Shown one piece after another: positions 1 to 11,880 of a stretch of 64,000 nucleotides of DNA. Position 1 is the first letter of the stretch. The number at the start of each line of letters is the position of its first letter. Source of the stretch: Cymodocea nodosa (taxonomy: Eukaryota; Streptophyta; Magnoliopsida; Alismatales; Cymodoceaceae); the NCBI GenBank assembly GCA_036874045.1, contig CM072343.1, positions 6,778,001 to 6,842,000 on the forward strand, in the 5' to 3' direction. Below the pieces are notes generated by a model that did not search any database, was not told the origin of the DNA, and was given only the letters and a program-made list of their open reading frames with translations. A program made the translations under genes and the position numbers.

Positions 1-1539
1 ATCCTTAATTTCCTACATACCATCCCAGTTTGCTGGTCTACTGTAAATAATATCATAACCCCTAATCTCTTGATATTTATTATATGCTTCTTGACTCTCA
101 AAGTGTACTTCATTTAAAACTATTGCTTCAGTTAGGTCAGGAATTTGAATTTGTTGTTCTAGAGGGGTTTGCTCTTGAATTTCCTCTTCCATGTGTTGAA
201 CTTGAATTGGCTGGGAATGCTCTGGAGATTCCTGCATTTTTTCTTCTGCTTCTGTCTATGGTGGTGAGCCGGCAGAACTCTCCACTCTATCTTGAATTCT
301 TTCAATTAATTGCTGAAGAGTCTTTCCCTCTTCAGTGGAATCTATCAAGTCATTTCCTTCCTGTTCAATATGCTCTTGTTCAGCTTCTTGTTCAATTTCT
401 TCTCTTTCTTCTTTCTCCTGACTACCAATCTTCATTGTCACTATTCTTTTTTATTCTATGGTAGATTGGGATGGAGTCACGGGCAAATCAGCTTCTACCC
501 TAATTTCTGTTTCTTTTGTTTGTATAGGCTGTAGATTAGTTTCAGCCTATTTTCCTTCTTCTCTTTGCTCTTGCTATTGCTGCTCCTCCTTAGAATTGGA
601 TAGCAGGTTTACAAAAATTGGCTCTACAGGCCCTACTAACATTTGCATTTCAGATTTAATCTCGTCTTGATGTTCAGACACTATGTCTTTTCCTTTCCTT
701 CTTCTAATTAATTATGCTTGATTTTCCTCTTCCTCATTTGAGATTAAATCTATAAAAATAGGCTCTGCAGGTCTTTGAGCCACAGGTACTGGCTCATCCT
801 GTTTAACGTTTTCTATAATTGCTGGTCTTGAAGGACCAACTTCAGCTTCTCTTGCAGCACTTGATCTAGCTACTTCCTGATGTTGCTCTATTTTAATTTT
901 GTATTGGTCTTTCAACTTTTCTTCTGCCTGCCTTCTCTTTATGGCATCATACAGAATATGTGCCTTGGCTATAGCCATTTCTTCATTATCTCCTTGGTCT
1001 TTTGCTGTTTTGACCAAGCTAGCAAACTCTTTATCTTCATCTTCAGTTCTTGGCCAAACAAATTCTATTCGTGATAATGGCTCTATTGGTGGAACTGAAG
1101 GTCCTAGCTATTGTTCCTTAGGGACAAGTCTTTTAGCAGTCAGTTCTTGTTGTTCTTCTATTGCTTGTTCTTCATTTCCTTTCCTTTGTTGCTCCCAGAT
1201 TGCCCACTGAGCCCGTCTACCTATGCATTTTTTGAACCAGAGTCGGGACTTACGTTGGATCAACTCTAGGGCAACTTCATTATTTGGCCTGATTCATCTT
1301 TCTCTATTTACAGTAACTTCCATTGCTACTCTAATTCTCGTTTCCATAATCTAAGGTATTTTTATGCCTAAATCCACTAACACTTTCCTCTAGTAGAAAA
1401 GGTTAGATTCTACCTTTTGTAGCTCTTTTTGCCTCGTTGTATTTCTGATCTTTTGCCTCATGTGCCATTCTTCCGATTCTTTAAGAAATTCTGACATGTC
1501 AACTACATCCTCCTAGAATTCTAGTGTCATCTTTGTCAT
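1..1539 (-). pseudogene. Env-like / plant transposon-protein gene of Ath-1, N-terminal part
   Basis: The ATG at 1537-1539 is placed by comparison with the homologous starts at 13838, 36533 and 49067. The deduced chain begins MTKMTLEF and is broken by many stops. Pieces that stay open are 1017-712 (basic and acidic, coiled-coil-like), 441-256 and 237-13, the last ending in the conserved segment YDIIYSRPANWDGM. That segment leads into the globular 'putative plant transposon protein' domain, which lies beyond the window. Homologues occur in Ath-2, Ath-3, Ath-5 and in copia elements Cop-2 and Cop-4. No membrane segment or signal peptide is visible, so 'env-like' refers only to position after integrase. 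The function is unknown. Confidence 0.75.
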
Positions 1540-2201
1540 CGTAGAGTTATGAAATAGAACGGAATCACTTTGCTCTCTACTGTTCTAAGTTCTAAATGAG
1601 TTGGTGAATAATGCCCCCAAATCCTAAGTTTTAGTATAAATAAGCCCTAAGTTTAGGCGAGTAATCGGGTCAATTTCCCACGCAAACTCTCGCTCTCTCA
1701 TCAATCTCTCCGTGGAGTTACGGTTAACTCCACAGACTAAGTTCATGAACTTAACTACAGTACTTCGTTGAGTTATAGTTTACTCAACGGGGTAAGCTTG
1801 CTAACTTATCCTAGACTCAATAGAGTAAGTTCATTAAGTTAAGCATAACTCAACGGACTTCTCGTAAAGTTATATCTAATAAAAATACTTATAATAATAA
1901 TATTTACTTCGGTCAAGACCAAAGAATTTTGGTCTAATCGACTCTTAATGTTTTTAGCATTTTAGAATTTTCGGTCAAACTATTATATTCCTCAATTGAA
2001 CCAAAATTAATTACTCTCCTTTTTTTCTTACTAGTTGAACCGATACTATGCTTCGGTAAAACCAACATTTTTACTTAATATAATATATAGATTTTTTTTA
2101 TGCTTTTATGTTTTGGTCAAACCGATGGATCCTATCAAATGAACCGTAATGATTTATTTATTTATTTTTTTTTATAAAACAAACACTTAGTTAATTTCTT
2201 A
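1540..2201 (-). promoter_or_regulatory. Integrase to env-like spacer of Ath-1 with TATA box
   Basis: No coding sequence. The stretch holds several copies of TTGAGTTA/TAACTCAA inverted motifs (about 1705-1860), then motifs like TTCGGTCAAACC and AACCGATACTATG (about 1910-2145). A TATA-like box lies at 1631-1645, reading TTATTTATACTAA on the minus strand, about 90 bases before the env-like ATG. The same arrangement is present in Ath-2, Ath-3 and Ath-5. Promoter function is inferred. Confidence 0.55.
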
Positions 2202-3320
2202 CTAAGTAAAGCTCGAGTAGTCTTCTACTCTTACTTCTTCTATAATTCCATAGGAACTTTTTAGTATTTTCGAAATAGGTCTAAGTCTTTGTCCATTTAC
2301 TTTAAATATATTCTAATTTTTAGGATTTTCAATTTCAATGGCTCCATAGGGGTAAATATTTCAAATTATATAAGGTCTTGCCCACCTAGATCTTAATTTT
2401 TCTAGATGGTTATGGAGTCTAGTCATGTAGAGATATACTTCTTGTCTTATTTCAAAGGTTTTTGAAATAATTTTCTTGCCATGCCAGAACTTCATTTTCT
2501 CTTTTTCTCTTATAGTCTTCGAATAAGCTTCATTCCTAAATTCTTCTAGTTCAATCAATTGCATTTTCCTGTTTTCAGCAGCTTGATTTAAATTAGTGTT
2601 CAAAGTTTTTAATGTCCAATAAGATTTATGTTCAATTTCAGCTAGTAAATGGCAAACTTTTCCATATACTAGCCTAAAAGGTGACATACCTAAGCTTGTC
2701 TTATAAGAAATTCTATAAGCCCAAAGTACATCTATTAATCTATTAGCCCAATCTTTTCTAGTAGGATTTACTACTTTTTCTAAGATTAACTTCATTTGTT
2801 TGTTTGCACTTTCTACTTGTCCATTTGTTTGTAGATGATATGATGTTACAATTTTATGGTTTACTCCATATTTCTTTATTAAGGCTTCAAAACTTCTATT
2901 ACAGAAATGAGTTCCTCTATCACTAATAATAGCTTTAGGTATTCCAAATTTGGCAAATATATTGGTTCTTATAAAATGTATTACCACTTTGTTGTCATTA
3001 GTTTTTGTAGGAATAGCTTCTATCCATTTAGATACATAATTCACCCCTAACAATATGTAATTAAATTGATTAGACATAGAAAATGGACCCATAAAATCTA
3101 TTCCCCACACATCAAAGATTTCAACCTCAATAATAGGATTAAGAGGCATCATATTCCTCTTTAATATTCTTCCTATTTGTCGACATCTTAAACAACTTAA
3201 GCAATATTTATGAGCATCTTTGAATAGTGTTGGCCAATAAAATCCACATTGCAAAATTTTTACAGCAGTTTTCCCTGAGCCAAAATGCCCTCCACATGCT
3301 TGGTCATGGTAGAAAGACAA
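2202..3320 (-). pseudogene. Integrase of Ath-1
   Basis: Retroviral-type integrase. The N-terminal zinc-binding region includes HDQACGGHFGSGK and CLSCLRCRQIG. The catalytic core shows the first aspartate in DVWGIDFMGPF, the second in ISDRGTHFC and the glutamate in GQVESANKQ, so the DDE triad is present. A C-terminal part with RSRWARPYII follows, then an in-frame TGA near 2360. Homology resumes after it to the TAG at 2202-2204, matching the 372-residue frame of Ath-5. The upstream linker to RNase H (3321-3449) also contains stops. It would insert element cDNA, but this copy is interrupted. Confidence 0.92.
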
Positions 3321-3449
3321 TATGCTCTAATATTCAGTTTCTAGAGCACACCTCCTTAAAACCAGATCAGGACATTTATTAAATAAGTATAGGTCTTCCC
3401 AATAGTAATATTTTACTCTTGAAAAGAACAATTTCTTATCCTGTCTATT

Positions 3450-4949
3450 CTAATTCTTAAGTGTTAAACCAGTAACCAAATAATTAACTATGTCTGCATA
3501 CCAAGGCATTGTGTTGATGGTCATTAATTGTTCATCAGGAAAATTATCCTTAATTTCCATATTTGATTTTTCTATTTGTAACCTTGATAAATGATCTACT
3601 ACTACATTCTCACAACCTTTTTTATCTTTAATTTCTAGATCAAATTCTTGTAATAATAATATCCATTGGATTAATCTAGGCTTAGTCTCTTTCTTTGCTA
3701 TTAGGTGTTTTAAAGCTGAATGATCCATGTATACTATCACTTTATCTCCAATCAGATATGATCTAAACTTTTCTAAGGCAAACACAACAGCTAATAGTTC
3801 CTTTTCTATAGTTGTATAATTAACCTGAGCATCATTTAAGGTTTTTCTTGCATAATGAATTACTCTAGGAGATTTTTCTATCTTTTGATCCAGCATTGCT
3901 CCTACAACAAAATCAGATGCATCGCACATTAATTCAAATGGATGGCTCCAATTAGGTGCTTGTATTATAGGAGTTGAAATTAAGCTGGTTTTAAACTTGA
4001 AAAATGCTTCTTTGCAATTTTTATCAAAATTAAATGTGACATCTTTTAACAGATTAGTTAAAGGTCTAGCTATTTTGCTAAAATCTTTAATAAATCTTTG
4101 ATAAAATCCAGCATGTCCTAGAAATGATTTAATATCTTTTATTGATTTAGGTTCTGGTAGATTAGAAATTACTTCTATTTTAGCTCTATCTATTTCCAAC
4201 CCTTTCTTTGAAACAATATGTCCCAAGACTATTCCTTGTTTAATCATGAAGTGACATTTTTCCCAATTTACAACCAGATTTTTTTCCACACAGCATTTTA
4301 ATAGTAGGTCTAAATTATTTAAACACACTACATAAGAAGTTCCATAAATAGTAAAATCATCCATAAATATTTCTAAAAAATCTTCAGTCATTCTAGTGAA
4401 TATGCCCTGCATACACCTTTGAAAGGTGGCTAGTGCATTGCATAATTTGAATGACATTCTCTTAAAAGCATTAGTTCCATTAGGACAGGTGATAATTGTT
4501 TTCTCTTGATCCTCTAATGCTATTGGAACTTGGTTATATCCTGAATACCCGTCTAGGAAACAAAAATATTCTTGCCCTGCTAATTTCTCTAGCATTTGAT
4601 CTATAAAAGGTAAGGAAAATTGATCTTTCTTAGTCATAGCATTCAGCTTTCTATAGTCTATACACACTCTCTAGCTTGATTGAATTCTAGTAGGTATCAA
4701 GTCCTGACTTTCATTCCTAATAACTATCAATCTTGATTTCTTGGGAACTACATAGATTAAACTAACCCATGAACTATCAGAAATTGGATAAATTATGTCA
4801 TTATCTAACCATTTCACTATTTCCTTCCTGACTACTTCTTTAAGGTTTGGATTTAATCTCTTCTCAAGAATTCTAACTAGTTTCGCATTCTCTTCTAAAT
4901 ATATGTGGTGACAGCATAAAGTTGCACTTAACCCTTTTATATCAGCCAT
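3450..4949 (-). pseudogene. Reverse transcriptase and RNase H of Ath-1
   Basis: RT begins around 4949 with the segment containing NDIIYPISDSSWVS and continues after an in-frame TAG near 4670 into [17 protein letters not shown]. The palm has [14 protein letters not shown] and the catalytic box FMDDF (the YxDD position). RNase H follows with [23 protein letters not shown] and [11 protein letters not shown], giving the usual acidic residues. A stop at 3450 separates it from the integrase linker. Order and sequence are those of Athila-type Ty3/gypsy. It is non-functional in this copy because of the stops. Confidence 0.92.
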
Positions 4950-5045
4950 AGTCCATCCTATTGCTTCTTTATAAGTTTTTACTACATCTTTTAATTTAGA
5001 AATTTGATCCTCTTTTAAATCTGAAGAAATAATGATTGGACATGT

Positions 5046-5830
5046 TCATTTTTCTTCCAGAAATATATAGGTTAATTCAAGAGGCAAATGTTTTAAATCT
5101 AAATGTTGCCCATTAGAAGCTAGAGCTCGTAACTGAACATCATCATTTTCTATATTAATTTCTTCTTGATCTCCTTCTACATTTATGCTTTCACTTTCTC
5201 CTAAATTTTCAGATTTTAGTTGCTTATTTAGTTCTTCTTGAATCACATCATCTAGCATATCTCCTTCATCCTCTAAAAAGTCTATAGTGTGTAAGGACAT
5301 TTCTAACTCTTCAAACTTTTCTGGTTTGAAAATGTTTAATTGAGTATCCTCATTACCATATGCTAACTTCATTACTCCAATTTTACAATTTATAACAGCC
5401 CCTGATGTTGCTAAGAATGGTCTTCCCAAAATTAAAGATATATTATGATTTTGATGCTTAATTTGTTAGGAATCCAAAATTACAATATCAATAGGATATA
5501 TGAAGTTTTTGATTTTAATTAGGACATCCTCTATTTTTCCTCTAGGGTATCTTATACTTCTATCAGCTAATTGAATAACAGTCCTAGTAGGAATTAAGTC
5601 TATTAAGGTTCTTTCTAGAATGGTATTTCCTATGGTGCATGATATAACATGGATTCTAGGATCAGATAACTTTTTAGAAATTTGTAGTAAAAATAGGGAA
5701 TTACTTTGCTCAGCTAAAAAGACTTTCCTTAAAACTTTTCGCTCTCTTTTCTTAGTACACCAATCCTTAAGAAATTTACCACAAGGTGGCATTTTCTGCA
5801 ATAAGTCTAACAAAGGAATGTTGACTTGTA
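5046..5830 (-). pseudogene. Aspartic protease region of Ath-1, active-site deletion
   Basis: The retropepsin-like domain lies in two frames: 5813-5466 with ISCTIGNTILERTLIDL, VIQLADRSIRYPRGKIEDV and IYPIDIVILDS, and 5429-5046 with MGRPFLATSGAVINCKIG and an acidic tail. A stop near 5466 separates them. Compared with Ath-5, a block of 60 bases (20 codons) directly after the catalytic aspartate is missing near 5594-5599, so the DLGAS motif lacks Gly-Ala-Ser. The protease would normally cut the Gag-Pol precursor; this one cannot be active. Confidence 0.85.
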
Positions 5831-6090
5831 CTTTTTCAAAAATTTCTCTAATTTTTTCTTATTTTTCAAGAAATGTTTGTTGTAATCTTTCAGGATATGG
5901 TGCTAATGATTTTGATTTAAAAGATTTTTTTTCTTTCATTTCATTTGTTTGATCATTTTTAGTCTCATTTTCAGATTCAGATTTTTCTTTAGTGATTTCT
6001 ACGTTTTCAAATATTACATTTTCATTATCATTTTGATTTTTATTCTTATCCACCTTCATGTTACTTTCTTTTTGAATTTTTAGTGGTATA
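5831..6090 (-). pseudogene. Gag tail of Ath-1, downstream fragment
   Basis: Lys-, Asn- and Glu-rich linker between the zinc-knuckle part of gag and the protease; 6059-5859 is open and reads MKVDKNKNQNDNENV. It is the continuation of 7843-8551, separated only by the solo LTR at 6091-7842. The equivalent uninterrupted segment of Ath-5 lies near 53330-53590. Confidence 0.8.
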
Positions 6091-7842
6091 TGTTGAGTAT
6101 TTTTGTTTTGATGATGTGTGCTGAATGAAAATAATCATATTTGCTTAATTACTATTGCTTGTGAAAAGAAATTAAAATCATCAATTAATACAGAAAAAGC
6201 TTACTGATATAAATACTTGTCTATATTGGATCTGAAGTTAATAACTAGTCATTTTGTTGCATTAATTTCTCATTTAGCTAAATGTTAAGTTAACGTGTGG
6301 TTTTATTGAAAAGCATGATATGTTTTAAAGTTATATCTTCTGTATCATGAACAGTGCACGTTTAGACAACTCGTTAAGTTAGAGTTTTGTTGGTATAGAG
6401 GTCACGTGAGAACTCGTTAAGTTAGATGCTTAAAGGTTAAAATAGGTCACGTGATAACTCGTTAAGTTAATGAGTAAAAGAAAAGACGAACTCGTTAAGT
6501 TAGTGTTATACATGTGGTGAAATTATAAGTTACGAATGTTGTATTGTATCACGTGAGGTGCACATGTTTAACTCGTTAAGTTAACATAACTAAACGTGTT
6601 GAGTTGCTATATTGAACACTAAGGCAACGCGTTAGGTTAGCGTTATAAACTTAAGTTGTTATTTTTGGCACGTGGTAAAATTTTTATTATAAAAACATTT
6701 GTTTATTACTGAATCAGTGAGTTCAAGTTTTTTGGAGACTTACAGTCGTAACTATCTGAAAGGTAACTTAAGTCATGTTTTCAGGTCTTGACACATGTCT
6801 CACTAGTTTTATCATATAAAGAGTTTTTTCGGTGACTTACATCCATAACTATCCGAAACTTAAACTGTTTTCGTTGAGTTATCGTTTAACCTTCCAAAAG
6901 AAAGGTTAAGCTGGTTCGTTGAGATAGCATAACACCACGGACTTAGTTCGCTAAGTTAGCTACAGTACTTGTCACATGAAATGCCACATGGTGAACTCGT
7001 TAAGTTAGAAACATTAAGTTATATATATATACTTGTGTTACTTGTTTAGTTAACATTAAAGTAACGACTTCTTATTACACTAATGAAAAACTTTTGGACG
7101 AGAAAGTTTATTTTGCAAGAAATTTTTCAGAGATCCAAGATTGATGATTAAAGGAAATTTGAAATATAAACGTGAGTTGGAACGTGTGTGTTTCGATGAA
7201 GGAAAAAGAAAGGACGTGGAGAAGTGGAAAATTGGTAGTGATTAAACGTGGAGGATATGCATGAAACGAAGATATAGTATAAAAGGCATAGAGTTCTCGT
7301 GGATCAAACCATCCTTGCACACAAAAAGAAAAATCCTTTCAAGGATCAAACCATCCCTACACACCAAAAGAAAAATCTTTTTCAGGGATCAAAAACACCT
7401 CTTCGGGCAAAATCTCTCAAGTGGAAGAAAATTCAGTGAAGCATAAAAAGGTAAGATTTTCGTCACTGAAGATTTGAAGTATTAGAAGAAAGCAAATTTG
7501 GTGAAGCATAGAAAGACAAAATATTTGTCACTGAAGAATTACTGAAGAAGAAAGAAGAAGAAGAAAGATCTCAAACAGGGAGAAATATTTTAAATTCCGT
7601 AAATTAGTTTTCTCTGTTTGTAGTTATGAAATTGTTTAGATGATACATGGTATCGAGATATAATTGCATCTACAATTTCTGAGGAGAATTGAATTGTATA
7701 TTGTAATTGAAACCTTGAATAAAAATGATTTTATGAAAACAACGTCTCGACTTGTTTTTGAGATTTAAAGTTTCAATTATATTTCAGAAAATATTAAAAA
7801 TACACAATTCACCCCTCTCTTGTGTAGCCATACGATCCTACA
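6091..7842 (+). mobile_element. Cop-1: solo LTR of a SIRE-like Ty1/copia element
   Basis: Full LTR starting TGTTGAGTATTTTTG and ending GATCCTACA, without internal element sequence. It matches the 5' LTR of Cop-5 (59997-61582) and, inverted, the LTR of Cop-2 (27480-29042). Flanks are GTATA (6086-6090) and ATATA (7843-7847), a 5-bp target duplication with one change; the empty site can be read in Ath-5 near 53575-53585. U3 has six exact copies of AACTCGTTAAGTTA and several CACGTG boxes. Solo LTRs arise by recombination between the two LTRs of a full element. Confidence 0.93.
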
Positions 7843-8551
7843 ATATATCAGTTCTAGATCTTAATGTTATACATACATCTTCTAGATTTTCATTACTTTC
7901 ATGATGTTTTTGTATTTCATTCTCGTGATTATGATCTTCAACTGTTTTTAGTTTTAAATTGCATTCTTTAAATTCTATTGCATTGATATTTTCTTTTGTT
8001 TGTATGTCTTGCAAATTATGTAAATCTATAACATTAAAGTTTTCATTTGTGTTTTCTTGTTGCATAACTTGTAATTTCATTATATATTCGTCCAATGCTT
8101 TTAATTTTCTTTCCAAATCATCTAATCTCATTGCATTCAATTTTTGATCGATTTTCATTATAGTTTTTTCAGTTTCATATAGAATATCAATTTTAGGTTC
8201 TGTATATGCTTCCTTATAGTTTAATTGGTTGACTTTTTATTGTTGACACATATATTGCTCCAGTTTGTCCATGTTTTGCTCTAAGCTACGCTCTAGTCTG
8301 TCATACCTATCCCAAAATTTCATGTCCCTCAACATATTACACATTCTAAATTGACCATCAGTTGGGTAAACTATAGGATTCTCATACTCAGCTCTATTAT
8401 ATTGAATATAATTCATTTGTTGTTCATATGCTCTAACCATCTGCAATCGTCTCAGCTTCAAACAATCAGAGATGTTGTGACCTTCTAAATTGCAGAATTC
8501 ACATATGCTAACTACAGGTTTTAGAAATCTTTGAGCATAAGCATATGCCAT
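7843..8551 (-). pseudogene. Short 5' gag gene with CCHC knuckle, Ath-1
   Basis: Begins MAYAYAQRFLKPVVS at 8551, about 85 bases after the primer binding site. A compact zinc knuckle follows, CEFCNLEGHNISDC (C-x2-C-x4-H-x4-C). After it come a helical segment, a stop near 8237, an acidic and Asn-rich stretch, and LRSRTDIL, which corresponds to the LRSG sequence usual before the protease in Athila-type Gag-Pol. The capsid core normally found upstream of the knuckle is absent here; a homologous core lies at the other end of the related elements (17102-18365, 44628-45899). Confidence 0.8.
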
Positions 8552-8635
8552 ATTCTCAATTATAGAATAAAGCACACACCACTCTTCCTACTTTTAAAAC
8601 AAAGCAGCACTCACAGTTGCTTAGCTTCTCAATCT

Positions 8636-8653
8636 CCCCAGCAACGGTGCTAA
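8636..8653 (-). other. Primer binding site of Ath-1 (tRNA-Asp type)
   Basis: The minus strand reads TAGCACCGTTGCTGGGGA a few bases after the LTR end, a diverged form of TGGCGCCGTTGCCGGGGA, the tRNA-Asp-complementary site known from Athila elements. Confidence 0.75.
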
Positions 8654-8659
8654 AAAACT

Positions 8660-10675
8660 TGTTCGGGGTTTATTAACTTCTTAAACTTGTTTAATTCGTC
8701 TTTACGCTTATATCAATAATTATTTTTAGAAGTAAACAAACAACCTTTCACATAGATTAGATATTAATTCTAATTTGTGTTTTATTTGTGTGCAAGTACA
8801 GGTCGATCCTACAAAGATTGAGTAAGAATTATATACTGTTTCGATTTTTATATTGGAGTTTATGTGTTCAGTTAAGCACTCCCTTGAGTTACAGTTAACA
8901 TAATGGACTTAGTTTGTTGAGTTATGGTTAACTCAACGGACTGATATCGTGGACTTAAGTTAACTCCACGAGTCTAATTTTTCTAGTTGAATATTGTTAG
9001 TTACAAAGGAATTCGGCCAACCATTGGGTGATTCCACAGAGTGTAAATAACATCAATTAAGCTCTTTAACGTTAGTTAACATTAGATTTATCATTAAGCA
9101 ACAATAACATTCAGACATTTCGAACAGTAACCATTAAAATCTTTAATTATTTGGAATGAATCAATTTTAGTAAACTGTAAAACTATTTTCTATTTTCTAA
9201 ATCAAACAAACATAAAACATTCACAATACTAACAATGATAACATTAATCACGATACAAAACAAATAATACAACACTTTAATACTAAACGTAAACACAGAT
9301 AATTTGTTGTTTTTGGTATTTTTGTTTTGATATGTTCTTGAAGATGAATGAAATGTGAAATGTAAAAATCTCTATCGACAGTAAAAACTTTCGTCACTAC
9401 ATGCAACGCGATTACACCATTGAAAAACTTAATCACTTATAATCCTACCTCCTCTCCCTATAGAATCGCGAGTCCAAAATTGCAAGATGATCTCCTCTTC
9501 AGCATACTAGCAACCCGAAACTAAGGCTAGAAGCTTTACGATTTCCTGAGATATGAGTCAGTTCTTGGTGAAAATGGGTTCGCTTCCTACGACACGATCA
9601 CTCCTCACAGTAGTTGTCAAGCATCGTGTTTGGCTCAGAATCGACCCGACATCAAGAAAGTATCCTCACAAACCTCCGATGGTTGGTGATTATGGTGGTG
9701 GTGTGGAGCTTCAGGGAACTTCTGACGCTTCCTATAGTTAGCATAGTCCTCCACCCCCTACACACACTATTTTTCTTCATCTTCTATATTTCTTAGAGTA
9801 GTAACTACTCCTGCTTAGATGATCGGTTGGATTTCATTCATTCATATCAACGATGGTGATTTCTTCTTCCTTCCATGAATGAATTCCTACGTGATACATG
9901 CAATCATGGTTTTCCTTCGAACGTCCTGTTTCTGCAACTACTACAGTGGCATATTAGTTTTCGTTTTAATCGAACACTTATCCTTTAAGTCATGTAAAAC
10001 TCAAACATTTATCTGTAACTCTTCGAGTTTTTGCACCTACAAAACACGTGACATAACATAGAAAACTTATCTGTTCGTTGGTCATTTTATAAAACTCAAA
10101 CAATTATCAAATAAAAACTTGAGCAGTTATCTATCCATGCATATAAAAACTCGAACAGTTATCTAACTCTTCGATTTTCATTACTGAACGCACATAGAAA
10201 ACAAGTGACAACTTAAAACATTAAAAAACGCATGTGCCAATAACTTAACTATACAAGTTCGGATATTTTGGATACTTACAACATTAACTATCCGATGCCT
10301 AGATGCATTTCGGATAGTTACCAAATAACCTTCTAACAGATAATTTAAGTCATGCATTAAGGTTTCTACATATGTACTTCAGGAAATAATAAAATATTCT
10401 TTAAGCATTTAAAACATAACTATCCGGTACATTAAACATAACTCTCTGAAATAACAGAAAATTTGGATACTTAAGGATTTCATAGCCTGTAATTGATCGG
10501 CAGTTTAGAAATGTACTAAATTAACGCTAATTCCTTGCAATTATGCAAATTCCTTCATTAAAGCATAAAATAGTACAATTATAACATAATGGCTTAATTC
10601 TCATATGATAAGCTAAATATTATGCAATTAACCATCATTTAACCGTTAATATTATGCACTTTTTCATTCTAAACA
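8660..10675 (-). repeat. 5' LTR of Ath-1
   Basis: About 2.0 kb, reading on the minus strand from TGTTTAGAATGAAAAAG to CCCCGAACA. Related to LTRs at 24206-26378, 34071-35888 and 39375-41542 but a different subtype: U3 carries repeats of the kind CGAACAGTTATCTAACTCTTCGA (about 9990-10180) in addition to TCCGAAATGCATC hairpins. TTGAGTTA/TAACTCAA motifs lie near 8880-8970. Short frames inside it are not genes. Confidence 0.88.
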
Positions 10676-11880
10676 TATGTATAGACTATAGAAAGTTGAA
10701 TGCTGTGACTAGGAAAGATCATTTTCCCTTACCTTTCATAGATCAAATACTAGAGAAATTAGTAGGGTAAGAATATTTTTGTTTCCTAGACGGGTATTCA
10801 GGATATAACCAAGTGCCAGTAGCATTAGAGGATCAAGAGAAAACAACTTTCACCTGTTCTAATGGAACTTATGCTTTTAAGAGAATGTCATTCGGACTAT
10901 GCAATGCACCAACCACCTTTCAAAGGTGTATGCAGGGCATATTCATTAGAATGACTAAAGATTTTTAAGAAATATTTATGGATGATTTTACTATTTATGG
11001 AACTTCATATGAAGTGTGTTTAAACAATTTAGACCAAGTATTAAAATGCTGTGGAAAAATGTCTGGTTCTAAATTGGGAAAACTATCACTTCATGGTTAA
11101 ACAAGGAATAGTCTTGGGACATGTTGTTTCAAAGAAAGGGTTGGAAGTAGATAAAGCTATAATAGAAGTAATTTCTAATCTACCAAAACCTAAATCAGTA
11201 AAAGATATTAGATTATTTCTAGGACATGTTGGATTTTATAAAAGATTCATTAAAGATTTTAGCAAAATAGCTAGACCTTTAACTAATCTATTAAAAGATG
11301 TCCCATTCAACTTTGATAAAAATTGCAAAGAATCATTTTTCAAGCTTAAAACTAGCTTAATTTCAACTCCTATAATACAAGCACTTGATTGGAGCCATCC
11401 ATTTTAATTAATGTGCGATGCATATGATTTTTCTATAGGAGCAGTGCTAGGACAGAAGATAGAAAAATCTCCTAGAGTGATTCATTATGCAAGCGAAACT
11501 TTAAATGTTGCTCAAGTTAATTATAAAACTACTGAAAAAGAACTATTAGCTATTGTGTTTGCCTTAGAAAAGTTTAGATCATATCTAATTGGAGATAAAG
11601 TGATAGTATACATGGATCATTCGGCTTTAAAACACCTAATAACAAAGAAAGAGACTAAACCTAAATTGACCTAATGGATATTATTATTATAAGAATTTGA
11701 TCTAGAAATTAAAGATTAAAAAGGTTGTGAGAATGTAGTAGCAGATCATTTATCAATGTTACAAATAGAAAAATCAAATATGGAAATTAAGGATAATTTT
11801 CCTGATGAACAATTAATGACCATCAACATAATGCCTTGGTATGCGAACATAGTTAATTACTTAGTTATTGGTTTAACACC
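10676..11880 (+). pseudogene. Reverse transcriptase and RNase H of Ath-2
   Basis: Starts inside RT at [15 protein letters not shown], with [14 protein letters not shown] and the catalytic FMDDF. A stop replaces a codon just before that box and a frameshift lies near 11055. Connection and RNase H follow in 11051-11407 and 11411-11674 with [29 protein letters not shown] and [11 protein letters not shown]. Further stops occur at about 11671-11720. The 5' end was removed by the insertion of Ath-1. Confidence 0.9.

Larger units (their letters stand above)
1..10675 (-). mobile_element. Ath-1: Athila-like Ty3/gypsy element, 3' part outside window
   Basis: Read on the minus strand the order is 5' LTR (10675 to 8660), primer binding site, gag tail with zinc knuckle, protease, RT-RNase H, integrase, spacer and env-like gene, which leaves the window at base 1. 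This order and the tRNA-Asp-type primer site are those of Athila-type Ty3/gypsy elements. Its LTR abuts plus-strand RT sequence of Ath-2 at 10676, so Ath-1 is probably inserted there; the other flank is not visible. A copia solo LTR (6091-7842) interrupts it. Several in-frame stops show it is inactive. Confidence 0.9.

Noticed and set aside
84..534. Leu/Phe-rich plus-strand frames resembling membrane proteins
   Set aside because: Antisense shadows of the acidic, Glu/Gln-rich env-like gene; the hydrophobicity comes from reading GAA/CAA-rich codons backwards. The same holds for 23770-24198 and 30958-31233.
3450..4949. Endogenous plant pararetrovirus origin of the RT sequences
   Set aside because: Integrase, LTRs, tRNA-Asp primer site and target duplications accompany the RT; no movement or coat protein is present.
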